From assembly GCA_022570795.1 (NCBI GenBank), contig JAKUDP010000011.1, positions 1,240,001-1,304,000 of the forward strand: DNA of 64,000 nt, read 5' to 3'. Numbering within the stretch: position 1 is the stretch's first letter; each line of letters opens with the position of its first letter. The notes beneath the pieces were generated by a model. The model made no database searches. It saw only the letters and a program-made list of their open reading frames with translations, and was not told where the DNA came from. Both the position numbers and the translations under genes were made by a program. Below, piece after piece: positions 45,001 through 57,360 of the stretch. Source of the DNA: Sphaerulina vaccinii. Lineage: Eukaryota; Ascomycota; Dothideomycetes; Mycosphaerellales; Mycosphaerellaceae.

Positions 45001-45729
45001 ATGAATCTCTCCACCAGTCATGGAACGACAGTGCGAAGTCCCCCGAACGGCAAGTATAGACGTGGTCAATTCACGGAGATGAAGCGACTTTGTTCGAGTT
45101 TTCAATTTTCAATTTCCGGCCTCTGCCACTACTTACATCTTCTTTTGACGATTGCAATATACAGAGGTGCTTCTCCATATTGTTCAGTCTGCCTTCTACA
45201 TCTCGTTCGCAGTCTTCATCTTCTTTGGGCTCGCCATCCGCACTTCTTCAGGACTCGAGTTGCCCCTAGCGGCAATTACCGATGACTGGCGCATCGGTCC
45301 ATGGCTTGTGGCCCCATCGATGACCTTCATCCGTGCGAAGGTCGTGCCAGAGTAGGATCAAGCGATATCTGCTGGGAACCTCGTTGTGCCGACTGTGATG
45401 AGCTCCACCCGGCGTGTCGCGTTTGAGACTCATACTTCGATTGCAGGACTCGATTCTGAAAGGTGTCCTTGAAATGGCAGGCCTCATCTTGAGCCTGAAC
45501 GCAGGAGACAATCTAGCGAAGGCGAATGGCCATGAGCATTTCGCACGACACCTCTTGGTAAGTCCAAATGATCGTCAGGTTCGAGGATGAGCGCATGCAC
45601 TTCCTAGGCTATGCCTTGCTACCGGAATGATAAGCCATCGGAGGGCGCTCCAATGATAGACAGATCGCGGCCATCATAGAAATGGGTGTTCTCATCCAAG
45701 AATGGTATAATGATTGTCGAAGCAATGTC
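45001..45729. other. Intergenic spacer, nothing recognised
   Basis: This is the 3' flank of the PBP1 gene. The frame after the PBP1 TGA remains open for 36 codons (to TAG near 45622). A plus-strand frame at 45152-45355 is hydrophobic but shows no family. Confidence 0.35.
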
Positions 45730-48700
45730 TCATTTGCCTTCATCTTGTGCAGGTCCCATCCCTGGGCTTCCGTGATGCGGCATGGCGTTTTGCTGGCGAG
45801 GCGTCATGTTAGGAGGGTAGCCACCCGACATGGCGCGCTGATACTGCATTGGATGCGGTCCAGGCATGTGGTATCCCTGCTGAGAGCCTTGCTGTGACAT
45901 GGGATATCCGCGTGGGCTACCACCGCCGAAATGGCCTTGGTTTTGCTGCTGCGGAAACTGCATATGTGGTTGTGCCGGATGTGGCATTGGTGAGTAGCCT
46001 GGCGCTGGACCATTGTATCCACCTGCAGAAGGATTTGGCATCATCATGTGCCCTCCCATCTGCGGTGGACCAAATTGGCCAGGATAGCCAGGATGTGGCG
46101 GACCTCGCATCACTTTCGGATGTGTCAGCGGCTGGCGTTGTTGAAGGAAAGCGTGAGACTTACTTTGTCCTTGTTGATGCGGCATCATGCCTTGTTGCAT
46201 GGGTTGCCTAAACCCTGGGTTGGGACTGCCGTATCCTGGTACGCCTTGGTTCTGGAATGGTGGCATTTGTGGCACTTGGCCATTAAATGAGCCCATATGT
46301 TGCATGCGAGGCGAGTTTTGTGCGCTGCTATGCTGCTGGAACTGCCCGTGCATGTTAGGACCGGGATAGCCAGACATATGCCCGCCCTGGGGAGGGTAGA
46401 ACTGCTGGCGCTGGTTAGGCACCGGCATGGCCTGAACTGGCATGACGTGCTGTGGCATATGATGTTGCATCTGGTTCGGGAGTGGCGTCTGCATGGGCGA
46501 CGGCCCTTGGCTGGCTGGTCGAACTTGAGGATAGATGGTGTCGTGCGTCACGTTGGCATTGGCATCCGTAGTACGCCAGGTCGGTGGAGTCTGGTAGGAT
46601 TGCGGAATACCTCCATTGGAGACGTACTTCTTCTTCTGCTCATCAGTGTAGTCGTTTGATACCAGGAACGCGATACCATCGTACAGCGTATTCAGCGGTA
46701 CAGTCTCGATGCTCTTCTTCGAGTCAAAGAATGATGGCACAGGCTCGGTCGCTGTCGTGGGCGATGGACCAGCCCCACTCGTTGAGTGTTGTGGGCTTGG
46801 CGATGGGCCAGATGGTGCGAAGTTGTGTGCAGCTGGCCTGAAGACGAACTCTTGGGCCTTCACATTCAACACCCGACTACTAGTGGCGGACGCTGGGCTC
46901 AGCGGCATCTCAGTAGATTGGGGTTGTGGTCCGCTAGGCATACGAAGATTGGTCGGTAGTGGCTGTGGTCGTGGCCAGTTATTGCGATTGTTTGGGAACT
47001 GCCCATTAGGCGGTCCTCGTGGTAGTGAACCTTGTCCGAGCTGTGGTCCATGAAGCTGTTGCTGCACACCCTTGCGAGACCCTTGTGCGTTGAAGGGTGG
47101 CTGTTGAATGGAAGGAATCGGAGTCGCCACGTTCGGCTGTGAGGCAGGTGAGGCGATGCTGGATGCTTTGTCCGCATCTCTGTCCTTCGATCTCGACTCA
47201 GCTTCTTTAGCCGCCTGCTCAGCCTTTCTTTGGATCTCGATCTGCTTGTCGTGGTCCTTAGCCAGAATTGGCACCAAGTCGTCAGGAACTCGGCTCTTCA
47301 GCTTGAAGTTTGCGGCAAACTTCTTGAGATCGTTGAGCTTAACATTCTTCTCCTGTCGTTTATTGTTTCGCTGAGCCTCCTGTGCTTTTGCAAGGCGCAA
47401 CTTCTCAGAACCAGCAAAGTCCTTGAATGCATGGAGAGTGGCCCTGATGGGGTCGTCTGCCTGGTTCATAGCTGGTGCTGCTTGAACCGATGAGTTCGTC
47501 GAGGGCGCCTGCGCGACTGGTGCTGCCGTAGCTGCCGTTGGAGGTAGAGCGGACGAGCCAGCTGGGGCCTTGATCTTGATTTCACTCGAGATGATGGCCG
47601 GGTCAAAAGGCGCACCAGAGACGGTGGGCACTCCTGAGATCGGCCTCTGGCTCGGAGGAACGTAGGCTCCAGCTGCGCGCTGAGGAAGATCCCTCCTCAC
47701 ACTTGAGTATTTGTCTTCCTCGTCGCCATCATCGTTGTCAAGCACCTCCTTCCACGTTGCTTGGACTCGATTTCGGCAGCTATGCGTTCAGCTTTCCGCG
47801 CCTGTTGCGCAGTAACTTTGCCTTCGTCGATTTGCGTTGTATACACATTCTCATCGTATGTGCTCTCCACGCCAAACTTATTCTTATTGACTGCGAACTG
47901 GTCCCACTCGGCATTGCTAGAACTCTCCAGAGTCAGATCTACATCGGTATTGGCGGAGAATTGGAATGGTTGCAAGGTTCGTCCGTGGGCAGTCTGTAAG
48001 CTTTGGCCAGATATCTGCCCATCCGTGGCGAAGCCTGCAGAGCCTATGTTCACGTCAGCCTCGAATTGAGCGGGCACCACTCCTCGTGACAACATACCAT
48101 TCTGCTGACTCGCCAGACCAGTCGCAAGCTTGACGTTGGCGAATGCGATGTCAGCGATGTCCTCTCCAGGCAGGACAAGCTCGTGATCAGGTCCTGTGCC
48201 AATGAAGTCGGCATGTGAGGTGCCATTGACGTGTGCCTGCGTCTGCGCAGCCTGCCTCGTCCGTCTCGTCATTTTGAGGATGTGGTTGTCGAAGTCGGAG
48301 CCTTCTGCGCCGCTGTACACTCCGACAAACTGTTCTCCTGAAGTAAGAGTGATTGTTGCATCCTGGCCCTGCAGACACTGTTAGTTGGGTTGAGCGTGAA
48401 CACGTATCGCCAAGTAGTGGTAATGTGGGTCTGTGAGCTGTGCTGAGCTCTAGAGTTTGGCTGAAGACCATCGTTCCATCGTTCATCGTCCTGCTGCTCT
48501 GCGCTCGGACGTCTGCTTCTGGCGCGTACAGTCGGAAGGGGGCAGGACGCTGAAACCTCCCACTCCAGCAGTATGGGGATTGCAAAGGTGACTAGATCGG
48601 TGTAACAGATTATACTTACGAGCATCGACGAGTACAGAAATGTGGTTCGGAGGTGGAGCTCATCGTTCGACAGCGACTGGGTGGGAGCGGGAGAAGACGG

Positions 48701-49103
48701 CTTAGTAGCACCATTCGTATTTCTGATGGTCGCGTTGTTGTTATCCCAAGCTTTCTTCCTGTTGCGCAATGCATTAGCAAAGTCCATGGTAGTTCGGGAT
48801 ATTCGTCTGAACAATGTTGGGATGGATTGACTAGCCTGAGGCTAGAATCGGGAGGTGGAACGAAGCGCACGTGCGAACATGGCGACGGTGACCAGGAGAT
48901 CGCAGAATAGTGCTGGTGGGTATGAGCGTGCCATTGGCAGTGCCTTACCTGTTCTGCCCATCAATGGGACTTCCAGCTTGCTTCCGCGTGTTATTCAACG
49001 CCTTTCCGCTGACGTTGCTCTTTAGCTGCGGCTTCGAACCGCCAGCCGTGTTGCTCGCGCTGGACTTCACGGCATCGCCGCCGTTGGTGGTGGCAGCCGA
49101 CAT
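45730..49103 (-). CDS. PBP1: Ataxin-2/PBP1 homologue with apparent frameshift
   Basis: Ataxin-2 proteins bind poly(A)-binding protein and RNA in stress granules. The start at 49103 gives MSAATTNGGDAVKSSASNTA. Exons are 49103-48949, 48806-48620 and 48377 downward, with GT-AG introns of 142 and 242 bp. The LsmAD-type core reads GEQFVGVYSGAEGSDFDNHI, FGVESTYDENVYTTQID and ARKAERIAAEIESK. Near 47757-47762 the frame shifts by one base: IESK must join ATWKEVLDNDDGDEEDKYS in another frame. A missing G (AAG-GCA) would restore it; no intron fits. The second half is a Pro/Gln/Met/Gly-rich low-complexity tail. A 51 bp in-frame segment (46113-46163, GTAAGT to AAAG) may be an intron. Confidence 0.85.
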
Positions 49104-50052
49104 GGCGGCGCCTCGGGAGGTGAAGGACAGATACTATGCGATGTCGATGTGGTTGGTGGAGTGTGCTGGTCTGGTATGAATGATGTCTCGGGTGGGCGTT
49201 CCAGCTTTCTGGCGCAGGGCAGAGCAGCTCCCTTCGAGAGATGCCACAGTCGAGCTGGACGCACTGAAGCACAACTCCGTTGACCCAATACGTGTACTGA
49301 GAAGAGAACGAGCAGGGCAGAGGAATGGGGGAGGGGTGAGAGCGGCCGTGGCCTCGTGGTCGTGGCAGAGGAGTGTTGAGAGGGAGTGTTGTGGGAGAAG
49401 CTGTCGTTTCAAGGTTGCTGCTGGAGAAGCCGCTCGAAGCACGGATGGCCCGCTGTTTCCCTGTTGGTACGAGTACGCCGTGAAATTGTAAGAGAAACCG
49501 CGATGAGCAATGCACACGGTCAGCAGTAGAAAAGAGCGTACGAAGACGAGTATGGCGGAGTATCTTGTCAGTGGTGCAGTGCAGTTGTGAGAGGATTATC
49601 TGAGGCGTTCCCATAGCTTGGATCGCTCCTCAGAGGCCAACCCGATGTTCACACGCTAGACTGTGCACAGACTAGTTCTAGTTCTAAAGACAGAGGATGT
49701 ACACTCTCACGGCGCGTCGTGTTCGCTGTATCACCATCTCTCACTTCTTTTCTCGTTGATCGGGTCCTCGGAGCAGTCTTTGTAACAATCAGAGCGTTTC
49801 TTCTCCTCTTTGATGTCCCTCGGCCGCTTGCGCATGGACGAGGGAAGGGACGACTGTTGTCACAACCGGCGATCCCACATCCACACCCCTACCACATGCA
49901 GCTTTGCAGACGACTACCGAACAGGTCAGGCGCACTACATACTTGACGACAGCCCACGCGACAACAACGCCAAGCGTTCGATCCTCGACTTGAAAAACGA
50001 CCTTGAAAGCCTTGAAAGTACCTGCACAGCATAGGCGCACGCCGAATACGAG
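49104..50052. promoter_or_regulatory. Shared divergent promoter of PBP1 and BUD6
   Basis: 949 bp between the two ATGs. Frames here on both strands are low in information, and none carries a domain. GAGAGGGAGTG-type purine-rich stretches occur at 49310-49400. Confidence 0.4.
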
Positions 50053-53000
50053 ATGAATGGCAGCCAGCCCACGGCGGCGATGCCTGCGGGCCCTGAAGAT
50101 GCCGCGAATGGGCAGCGAGGCAGTGGAGGCTCGACGCGATCGGCGGGCAGCAGTCGGTCAAGACAGAATGTGGGTAGCATGGCGCAGGCGATAGCGCAGA
50201 GAGAGAAGGAGAAAGAGAAATGCTAACAGATAGCAGCCGCAGCAGCAGCTCTCGACCATCGAAAAGTCCGTGACGCATCTACTGGTCGCAACGAAACAGC
50301 TACTGGAGACGCTGACCATGTGGTCAACTGGCCGAGCGACTGAGGGAGAAGTGTCAGACGTATATGTGCGGTTGGGCTATGAATTCAACATCGCTTGTAG
50401 AGCATTTAATGCCATCGGAGTGGATACATCAGACCTGGGACCTGTTCCTGATCTCTTGCGGACGATCTTGGAAGAGACGCTGAGCCAGGATGCCAGCCAG
50501 CAGAGCCTGGAGAAGTATCTGCCCAGGATACGAGACATTATCATCAATCTACTGCATGGACTTAAGAAGAAGCAACAGAGACTACGACAGCGAAGCACGA
50601 GAGAGGGAGGAGAGTCAAGTACACGGACACCGAGACAGGCGTCCACGGCGAGCAATATGAGCGCGGCAACGAACTTGACGGAGCAGTTGGAGGAGGTACC
50701 TTCGAGGCACTCTAGCAGCAGGTCGTTCGCGCAAAGGCAGGGCAGTGGAGATCTGACTGGACCTGATCTGCCCCCTCGGACGACGAGTGTAGTGGGTGGA
50801 AAGTCATCGCCTAAGAGGAGTGCTTTGAGCCCGCAGAACAGCGTCAATCAACGGCCTAACGAGCAGGACGCACGCTCTACAACTTCTGGCTCTTCCATGT
50901 CCAGCGACACCATGCAGAATATACCAGTCATTGCGCCATATCCGGAGAGCGATACGATGCCAACAAATGGCAGCCCTGAAAGACAACCTTCACCCGAACC
51001 TCCTAGGCCCCCTCCGAAAGCGAACGATGCACTTTCCGCTCTGCAGCGTGGAGGAGATCTCGAAAGACGAGCATCGAGGCGTTTCTCGGCATACCAAATA
51101 CAGAAGCACTTGGGAACTTCGATAAATGGCATCCCTGCCATTCCAGCGGCTCAGAACTCGCCCATTCCGAATAGGGGCCGGGACGTGCGCGAGTCCTTGA
51201 ACGCCGTGAGATCGCGAGGGAGTTATATGCACAGTCGGGCAAAGTCAAAAACTCACAAACCTCCATTTGATTCTTCAACGAACAAAGACCACGATGTCAG
51301 ACGTATATCGGAAGAGAGCTCATCTCAACCACAAGATGATCTGCAGCCGCCAAGCAAGCCATTTGCATACGAATACAATGATGAGATTGTCAAGACTCCC
51401 GAAGACAAACTAGGAACGCCGTTCTCGCCTCAAGTCGAACAGCCGAGCGCTACGCTCAACGGTCCGATCGATGAGCCATTCGCACCTAATGGGGATTTTG
51501 TTGCTCCGCAAAGAACCCCAACCATAAAGCGGCCGCAGCGTGAGTCCATACGTCAAGGACGGGAGTATACACCGCCAACCTCGCAATATGTGCCTGAAGG
51601 GTCGCCACAGCCTGGCGTGCCCCTAATTCTATTTCTTCAGTACAAGAGCAAGATCAAGAAGTTCTCTTTGCCAGATGGAGGCGACTTGAGTCTTGCGCGC
51701 CTTCAACTAGCATTCATCGAGAAGTTCGCCTGGAACACGCATAACAATGGCGTCGATTTGCCAGAAATATACATACAGGATCCTGTTTCTGGGGTTCGAC
51801 ATGAACTCGAAGATCTTAGCGATGTCAAGGAGCGATCTGTCTTGGTACTCAACATTGAAGCGCTCGACGAGGTGAAGCGCCACTTTGACGATGGTATTGG
51901 TAGCCTCCGTCGTGTTGTGGAGACTATCAAGACCAGTGTTGATGAACAGTCTTCATCTCTTCAACGAGTATCCGACAGACAGCAAGAGACAGCCAAGGAG
52001 CTTGCGAGCATAGCAGCGGCACCTCCAGTTGCGCCAGTTGCGCCTCTGCCCAGCGGAACAGTCGCTAGCAATAAAGACATGGCAGGCAAGCTCAAGGAAG
52101 TACAGGGCCTTCGACGAGATCTTGCTGTCGTGCGTCAAACGTATAACTCGTTTGTCCAGGACATGCAAGCTTCGATGGCCACTATCAAGACGAAGGCTTC
52201 CACAGTCAAGAAAGCTGCTGCCGACTCTGTCATTCCCGACATGGACAACAACACCGGTCGATCATATGTCAACAACGGCAAGAAGACACTTTCAAATGAT
52301 AGTGAAAGGATTGTGAACAAAGTGGACGATTTGCAGGATCTCGTCGAAGACCTTCGAAAGGATGTAGTCAGTCGTGGCGTGCGGCCATTGCCTCGACAAC
52401 TCGAAGATGTCAGCAAAGATATCAGTATTGCCACCTCTGATCTCAAGAAGCTGCAAGAGTTCCTCAAACGCGAGAAGCCTGTGTGGACCAAAATCTGGGA
52501 GAAGGAGCTGCAGGTTGTCTGCGACGATCGCGACCTGTTGACTATGCAAGAAGAGCTTGCCGCCGATTTAGAGGACGATCTGGAGAAAGCATCGCAGACA
52601 TTCGCGCTTGTCGAAGAGGCCACCAGACAGCAGAACCTTCAGAACCCCGACGGAGCATCTGTTACCACTGGTGTCCGTTCCACATCTCGCACACTTGCGC
52701 TCAAACCGCTCGCCGACCCCCACGAAGCCAAGGACAGCGTCCTTGGCGAAGTACGTGCCCTGCAGCCAAACCACGAATCTCGACTCGAAGCTATCGAGCG
52801 TGCCGAACGAGCTCGCCAAAAGGAGCTCGAAAACCGTAAGGGTGGCGAGTTTCAGCGCGAGTTAGGACACTTCGTTGAAGAAGGCAAGCTGAAGAAGACT
52901 GGCGGACATGAAGAAGTGGAACGACTACGCAAGGTAAGAGAAGAACAAGCACGACAAGAAGCTAGTCGTATGATGGAGCAGAGACGACAGATCATGGCAG

Positions 53001-53200
53001 AGAAACAAGCTGCTGAAGCTGCTGCTGCAGAAGCCGCTGCGAATGGCGAAGCTGAGCCTGAGACTGAAGAAGCTGTGGAGGAGGCCAGCACTGGCCTCGA
53101 GCCACCCACCGATGACAAGGATGCAGTGTCTGATGGCGAAGGTGCATTTGTGGACGCCAAAGAAGAAGTGGGTACGCCCTCCGAAGCTGCGGGGTCCTAG
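50053..53200 (+). CDS. BUD6: Actin-interacting polarity protein Bud6/Aip3
   Basis: Bud6 binds actin and formins and stimulates actin cable nucleation at growing tips. Exons are 50053-50169 and 50234-53200. The 64 bp intron starts GTGGGT, has GCTAAC and ends AGATAG; the phase 0 join gives 1027 residues. The conserved N-terminal module reads STIEKSVTHLLVATKQLLET, VSDVYVRLGYEFNIACRAFN and YLPRIRDIIINLLHGLKKKQ (residues 46-145). A long disordered Ser/Pro region follows. The AIP3 core starts near VPLILFLQYKSKIKKFSLPD, then coiled coils (VQGLRRDLAVVRQTYNSFVQ; EVERLRKVREEQARQEASRM). The frame continues 103 codons beyond the TAG with coding character, so the 3' end may be longer. Confidence 0.92.
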
Positions 53201-53512
53201 GAAGACACGACAGTTGAGGAAGAGTACGATACTGAACTCGAAGACGAGGACAAGCAACGACGTATCGACAGCGGGTACGATGATTCGACGCATAAGACGC
53301 AGCAACACGTTCGACACGGCTACGAATCGCCTACCATCGCCAGCATGCTCCGTAGAAAGGATAGTGATGTTGCGCCTGGTTGCGACTCGCCTCTTATGGC
53401 CAAGGTGAAGAGGAAGTCTGTCGCGAATGCGTCTGTCTCGCCTGGCAGACGTGCTCCTTGGCCTGACCGCAGAAGCTCGCTACAAATCGGAGAAAGTCAG
53501 TCAGGTGCTTGA
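53201..53512 (+). other. Coding-like continuation after the BUD6 stop
   Basis: The BUD6 frame stays open for 103 codons after TAG 53198-53200 to TGA 53510-53512. It passes from an acidic part (EEEYDTELEDEDKQRRIDSG) to a basic Ser/Pro part (KVKRKSVANASVSPGRRAPW). Such composition is more like protein than random sequence. A 51 bp intron (GTGGAC to CCTAG, 53150-53200) would keep frame and remove the stop, but no branch motif is visible. Stop read-through is the alternative. Confidence 0.45.
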
Positions 53513-53750
53513 AGAGTCACAGCCTATGAATGAGCACATATTGTACAGCATGCAGCTCTTGGCAGAATCATATTGTGTACGACATGGGTGATGAGGTACA
53601 TGTAGCCTTGTGTAGCAGGACAAAGGCTTAATGCTGATAATGAATGACTATTCGACTGTCATAATTTATTACACTTCGTGCTCAGAGTGATGCTAATGGC
53701 CTTGTCACAGGTACGGAATCAAAACTACGACCATCTCTCCTCAGGCAAAA
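53513..53750. other. BUD6 3' flank
   Basis: Short AT-richer spacer leading into repeat array C. No feature was recognised. Confidence 0.4.
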
Positions 53751-54390
53751 AGTCACAATCCAGGCAAAAAAATCGCCACAAGTATGATAGACACGCATCC
53801 TGCACACTGGAGCTCGACATCGGGCTCGTATATAGTCCTGCACTTTCCTCTGATCAAACGTCAGCGATACCAACGTCTTACTGACTACACCATATAGCCT
53901 TGACGATCGTTGCAATGCGTGCTTTTCTTGCCGCTTACGTAGGTCAATGCTCAGTCTAGGCATCGGAAGAAAACAGAGTTGAAGCAAAATGACAAAACAA
54001 TAGCCGCAGACTCGGTGCGCTGATGGTTTCGAAGAATTCGACTTAACCCAATACTTGGTTGGAGTCGTTTCTCCATCGAAGAGCCACTATCAAGCATTAG
54101 CTATACTGACGACTTCCTGACTAGACCATAGATGCTGGGCTGATCGTTGCAGAAAGACCTCGTTCATCGAATGTATACGTTCAATGCTTTCGTCCGTAAT
54201 GAGCAAAAGTATGAAAGTGATCAGCACTCAGCAAAACAACCGCCTAAGACTGCAGGTGCTACCTGCTAATCAGCACTGAGGACTAAATATCGCCTCGAAA
54301 GAGTTGATGTCAAAGGCAGCGATCATGCATCAGCATACACTAACGACTTACTGACTGAGCCACATAGCCTGGACGATCATGGCAGTCGAT
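53750..54390 (-). repeat. tRNA-like tandem repeat array C, three units
   Basis: Block 1 copies start near 53861, 54092 and 54327 (GCATTAGCTATACTGACGAC, CATCAGCATACACTAACGAC). Block 2 copies are near 53763, 53990 and 54233. Period is about 230 bp. These copies are more diverged than in arrays A and B (for example CTTCCTGACTAGACC), which suggests an older array. The 320 bp from here to the next gene contain nothing else. Confidence 0.75.
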
Positions 54391-54710
54391 GCTTACAACG
54401 TCGAAGATATAGCTAGCCTGTTAGAAAGACATCTACACACATTCATCTTACCTTCCTTTTGAGGTTCTCGGCTTGTCTGCGTCAGCTATGCTGCCTGGGT
54501 CGTCGTTACTATGAGAAGAGAAGACAGGCAGGAAGTTGATGATGATCTGTTGGCAGTGTTGTTTATACATCTCTGATTATCATTATTATGTTGGTATATC
54601 TACTGATACATATGGTTTTTCGATATGCCGTTCTCTGTCATGATTACATCTCTTTTTTGTTGTTGACCCCGAAGCTATGCATACTGTTAAAACAAATCTC
54701 CACCATTGAT

Positions 54711-55691
54711 CTACAAGATCCAGGCAGCGACACCAGCAACAACAGCTGCGAAACCGCTAAGAGTGGCACCAACGTTCGAGGCAGCACCAGTGTATGGAGT
54801 GATCGATGTGGTTGAGGCACGAGCACCAGTGGTGGTAGCAGCAGTAGTACCGTTGGAGCCAGCAGTTGGGTGTGGGACATATGCGGCAGTTCCGGTAGTG
54901 GTGATGAGAGTGAGCGAGCCACCGATTTGAGTGCAGACTTGACCAGTTGGGTATTGGTGGGCTGGGTTGCAGGCGTAGGTGGTAGTCATAGCTGCAGATG
55001 CGGATGTTGTTGGGACTGGAACGAGTGTGCCGCTGATCTCTGTGCACGAAGAACGAGCTGGGTTGCCTATCGATTCGTTAGAATGGATCATCAAATGTCA
55101 TGGAATGGGTTGTGCCCAACAAGAAAACTTACATTGGATCGGACCGCCGAATGAGCTGCCGCCAGTCGTTGTTGGTGCCGCAGTGGTGGAGGACTTGGAG
55201 ACGGTGTTGGCAGGGTAGGCGCTCGATGGAAGGATTCCATTGCAGAGTCCGTTGTTGCATGTGTTGAATGCACATTGGCTGTCCGCAGAGCAGGCAGCGT
55301 TGAAGTTACCGCAAGTACGGATGGTTCCTGCAGTGCTGCCGAAGCACTCGACACCAGCACCGCACTGCTCGCTAGCACCACATGCTGCTCCAAGAGCCAA
55401 TGAGCCGGCTGCGGCAGTGATTTGTGGTGCTCCTGAAGGCTGGACGATCGTTCCCGTCACAATCGAGGCCGATGCCGTGGTCGAGGAGGCGGCAACAAGT
55501 CCTGCGGTTGCAGTTGCGCAGAAGTCTCTGATACGGGCAGCATCCTCACCAGAGCAGGTGGTCAGGTTGCATGAGCAGACCACCTCAGGTGTACCAGCAG
55601 CAATGCATGAGTTGTAGGTCGCCTGGCAGTCTTCTTGCTGGGCAGAGACAGCGCTGATCGCAGCAGCGACGATGATGGCAGAGTAACGCAT
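54711..55691 (-). CDS. GPI-anchored cysteine-rich surface protein
   Basis: Exons are 55691-55133 and 55066-54711. The 66 bp intron starts GTAAGT, has TCTAACG and ends GATAG; the phase 1 join gives 304 residues. The signal peptide is MRYSAIIVAAAISAVSAQQE. Cys-rich segments follow: DCQATYNSCIAAG, VVCSCNLTTC, ACGASEQCGAGVECFGS and ADSQCAFNTCNNGLC. A Ser/Thr linker (SKSSTTAAPTTTGG) and more Cys lie before a hydrophobic C-terminus (TLSGFAAVVAGVAAWIL). The small residues before it suit GPI attachment. The layout is that of fungal cell-wall proteins. No named family was recognised. Confidence 0.84.
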
Positions 55692-56646
55692 TTTTAGTAG
55701 TAGTCTTGATCTGGTGTATTGGTCCCTGGTGGTGTGGATTGAACGAGAGACTGCTGTTGTTGGTGAAGTAGTATTGTGGAATGTGTGTTTGTTGTGAATA
55801 GCAAAGGAGAAAGAGCTGGTGGTACAGACATTATAATGAGATTGCCTCCAATGCTGAACAGGTCAGTACCATGTCACTTCCATAGCAATACGGTGGCTAG
55901 TCTATTCGATACGAGGCGCCAAACAGCCGGACCATGCTTAATGCTGCAGGTACCGTATCCTGGTCGCCTATTTGCAGCCCAGCTAGAAGTCTCTGGCGTA
56001 AGGCCAAGGTGTTCCCGTTGCCGAATCCGAGCCATATACAGACCAGAATAGCATACTTTTCTTCAAGCCCCGTTACTGTGAAGTGTGGTGGCGTGCGGAG
56101 CGCAGCGGAGCCCATGTTTAGATCCGTCAGATACCTTGACACGCAGATCTGAATCGACAGGTCTTTGTGCTTGTCAGCTCAAGCATTGTGCATTCTCGTT
56201 GGCATTCGTTGGACAAATTAAGCATCGTCGGTGATGCGCTGGTACTTTTGCGGCGAGGCGACGGTGATGAGATGAAATGAAGTTTGATTGAAAGCGACAG
56301 GGGAGAAAAAGAAGGGCTGGTCGGACAGATGTGGAGTCGGCAGATCCGGCGTCCGTGCTTCAGCAATGCTTTCTGCCCAGATCTGTGGCGGGCAACATCG
56401 TCAACAATCGACCTTTGACGTGTGCTTCAGGACCTTCCAGGTACGAGCGCCGGTTTGCAGTCCAGTTTATTTCCATCACGAGGGCTGGGAGAGAGGCAAA
56501 CGCACCGTACGAGGCCGTATCCTATCCTTTGCCAAAACCTGGCGAACACTTCAGCAGAACCACGGAATGCTAGGCCAGATGTGTAGAGTTGACACATCGT
56601 GCAAGCAATGCACCTAGCTGGACTGCTCTCTGAGAGCTTCAATCCG
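55692..56646. other. Promoter-side spacer of the GPI protein gene
   Basis: No coding region with support was seen. Short frames on the plus strand have no domain. Confidence 0.4.
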
Positions 56647-57070
56647 ATGGCTCTGTGGTCCGTCTGGATCTGCAACAGCTTGGTAGCCGCACATGGACAG
56701 GAGAACGCTCATTAAAGATCAGACGCGCTCTGAATGGTCGCAATGCATGGCTCTGCGCTCTGTCTGGGTTCGCAGCAGCATGGTGCTTGCGAATGGACAG
56801 GAGAAAGCTCATCGATGATCAAATGCTCTCTGGATGGTCTTAATCAATCCTGGCCCTCTCAGAATGGATGGAGAAATCCGCCAAAGTTCAGATGCTCTTT
56901 GAAAGATGGCATTCGGCGGCTCTGCGCTTTGTCTGGACCAGTAAGAGCTTGGTACTCTGAGAATGAACAGAGTGACTCGCCAGAGTCCGAATGCTCTCTG
57001 AAAGGTGTCAGTCAATGGCTCTGCGCTCTATCCGGGCCTGCGATGACCTGGTAACCGCGTGTGAGCAGAG
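56647..57070. repeat. ~98 bp minisatellite, about four and a half units
   Basis: Each unit starts with GGCTCTGCGCTCTGTCTGG, passes AGCTTGGTAC and GAATGGACAGGAGA and ends ATGCTCTCTGAATGGTGTCA. Units begin near 56647, 56747, about 56847 (shortened to 68 bp), 56915 and 57011. Units differ by 15-25%, so the array is not recent. It lies just beyond the duplicated exon of the next gene. Confidence 0.8.
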
Positions 57071-57199
57071 ATGTTTGAGAGATGAGAGATTGTTCCCCAT
57101 TTCAGTTGTGTGTTTCGTTCAGCTTGGCCTATTGACCCTCATGAGCTCGGTCAGTCCTCGCACAGCAGAGAGTGCGCACAGAAATCGCACTACGCATAT

Positions 57200-57360
57200 C
57201 TAAGAGAGCTGGCTGCATCGGGTCTCACCAATGGCCTTTCCCGAAGTTGCTGCAAACCATCCCACTGTGGCAGATTCCTCACCCGGCAGATTGAGGCAAG
57301 AGACACCTGGGACAGCGGAATTGGCGTCACCACTGACTGCATTGGCGGTCTGCAGAAGTG
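57200..57360 (-). pseudogene. Second copy of the terminal exon of the neighbouring gene
   Basis: On the minus strand, CTTACTGACACTTCTGCAG is followed by an open frame, 57349-57200, that ends in TAG (49 residues). It reads VPGVSCLNLPGEESATVGWF and closely matches the last exon of the gene at 57484-58677 (IPGVSCLNLPGEVSATVGWF). The copied block includes the intron branch site and acceptor, so it could act as an alternative last exon. It ends GETRCSQLS instead of GETQEQHDAWVMECSQFA. Confidence 0.65.
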
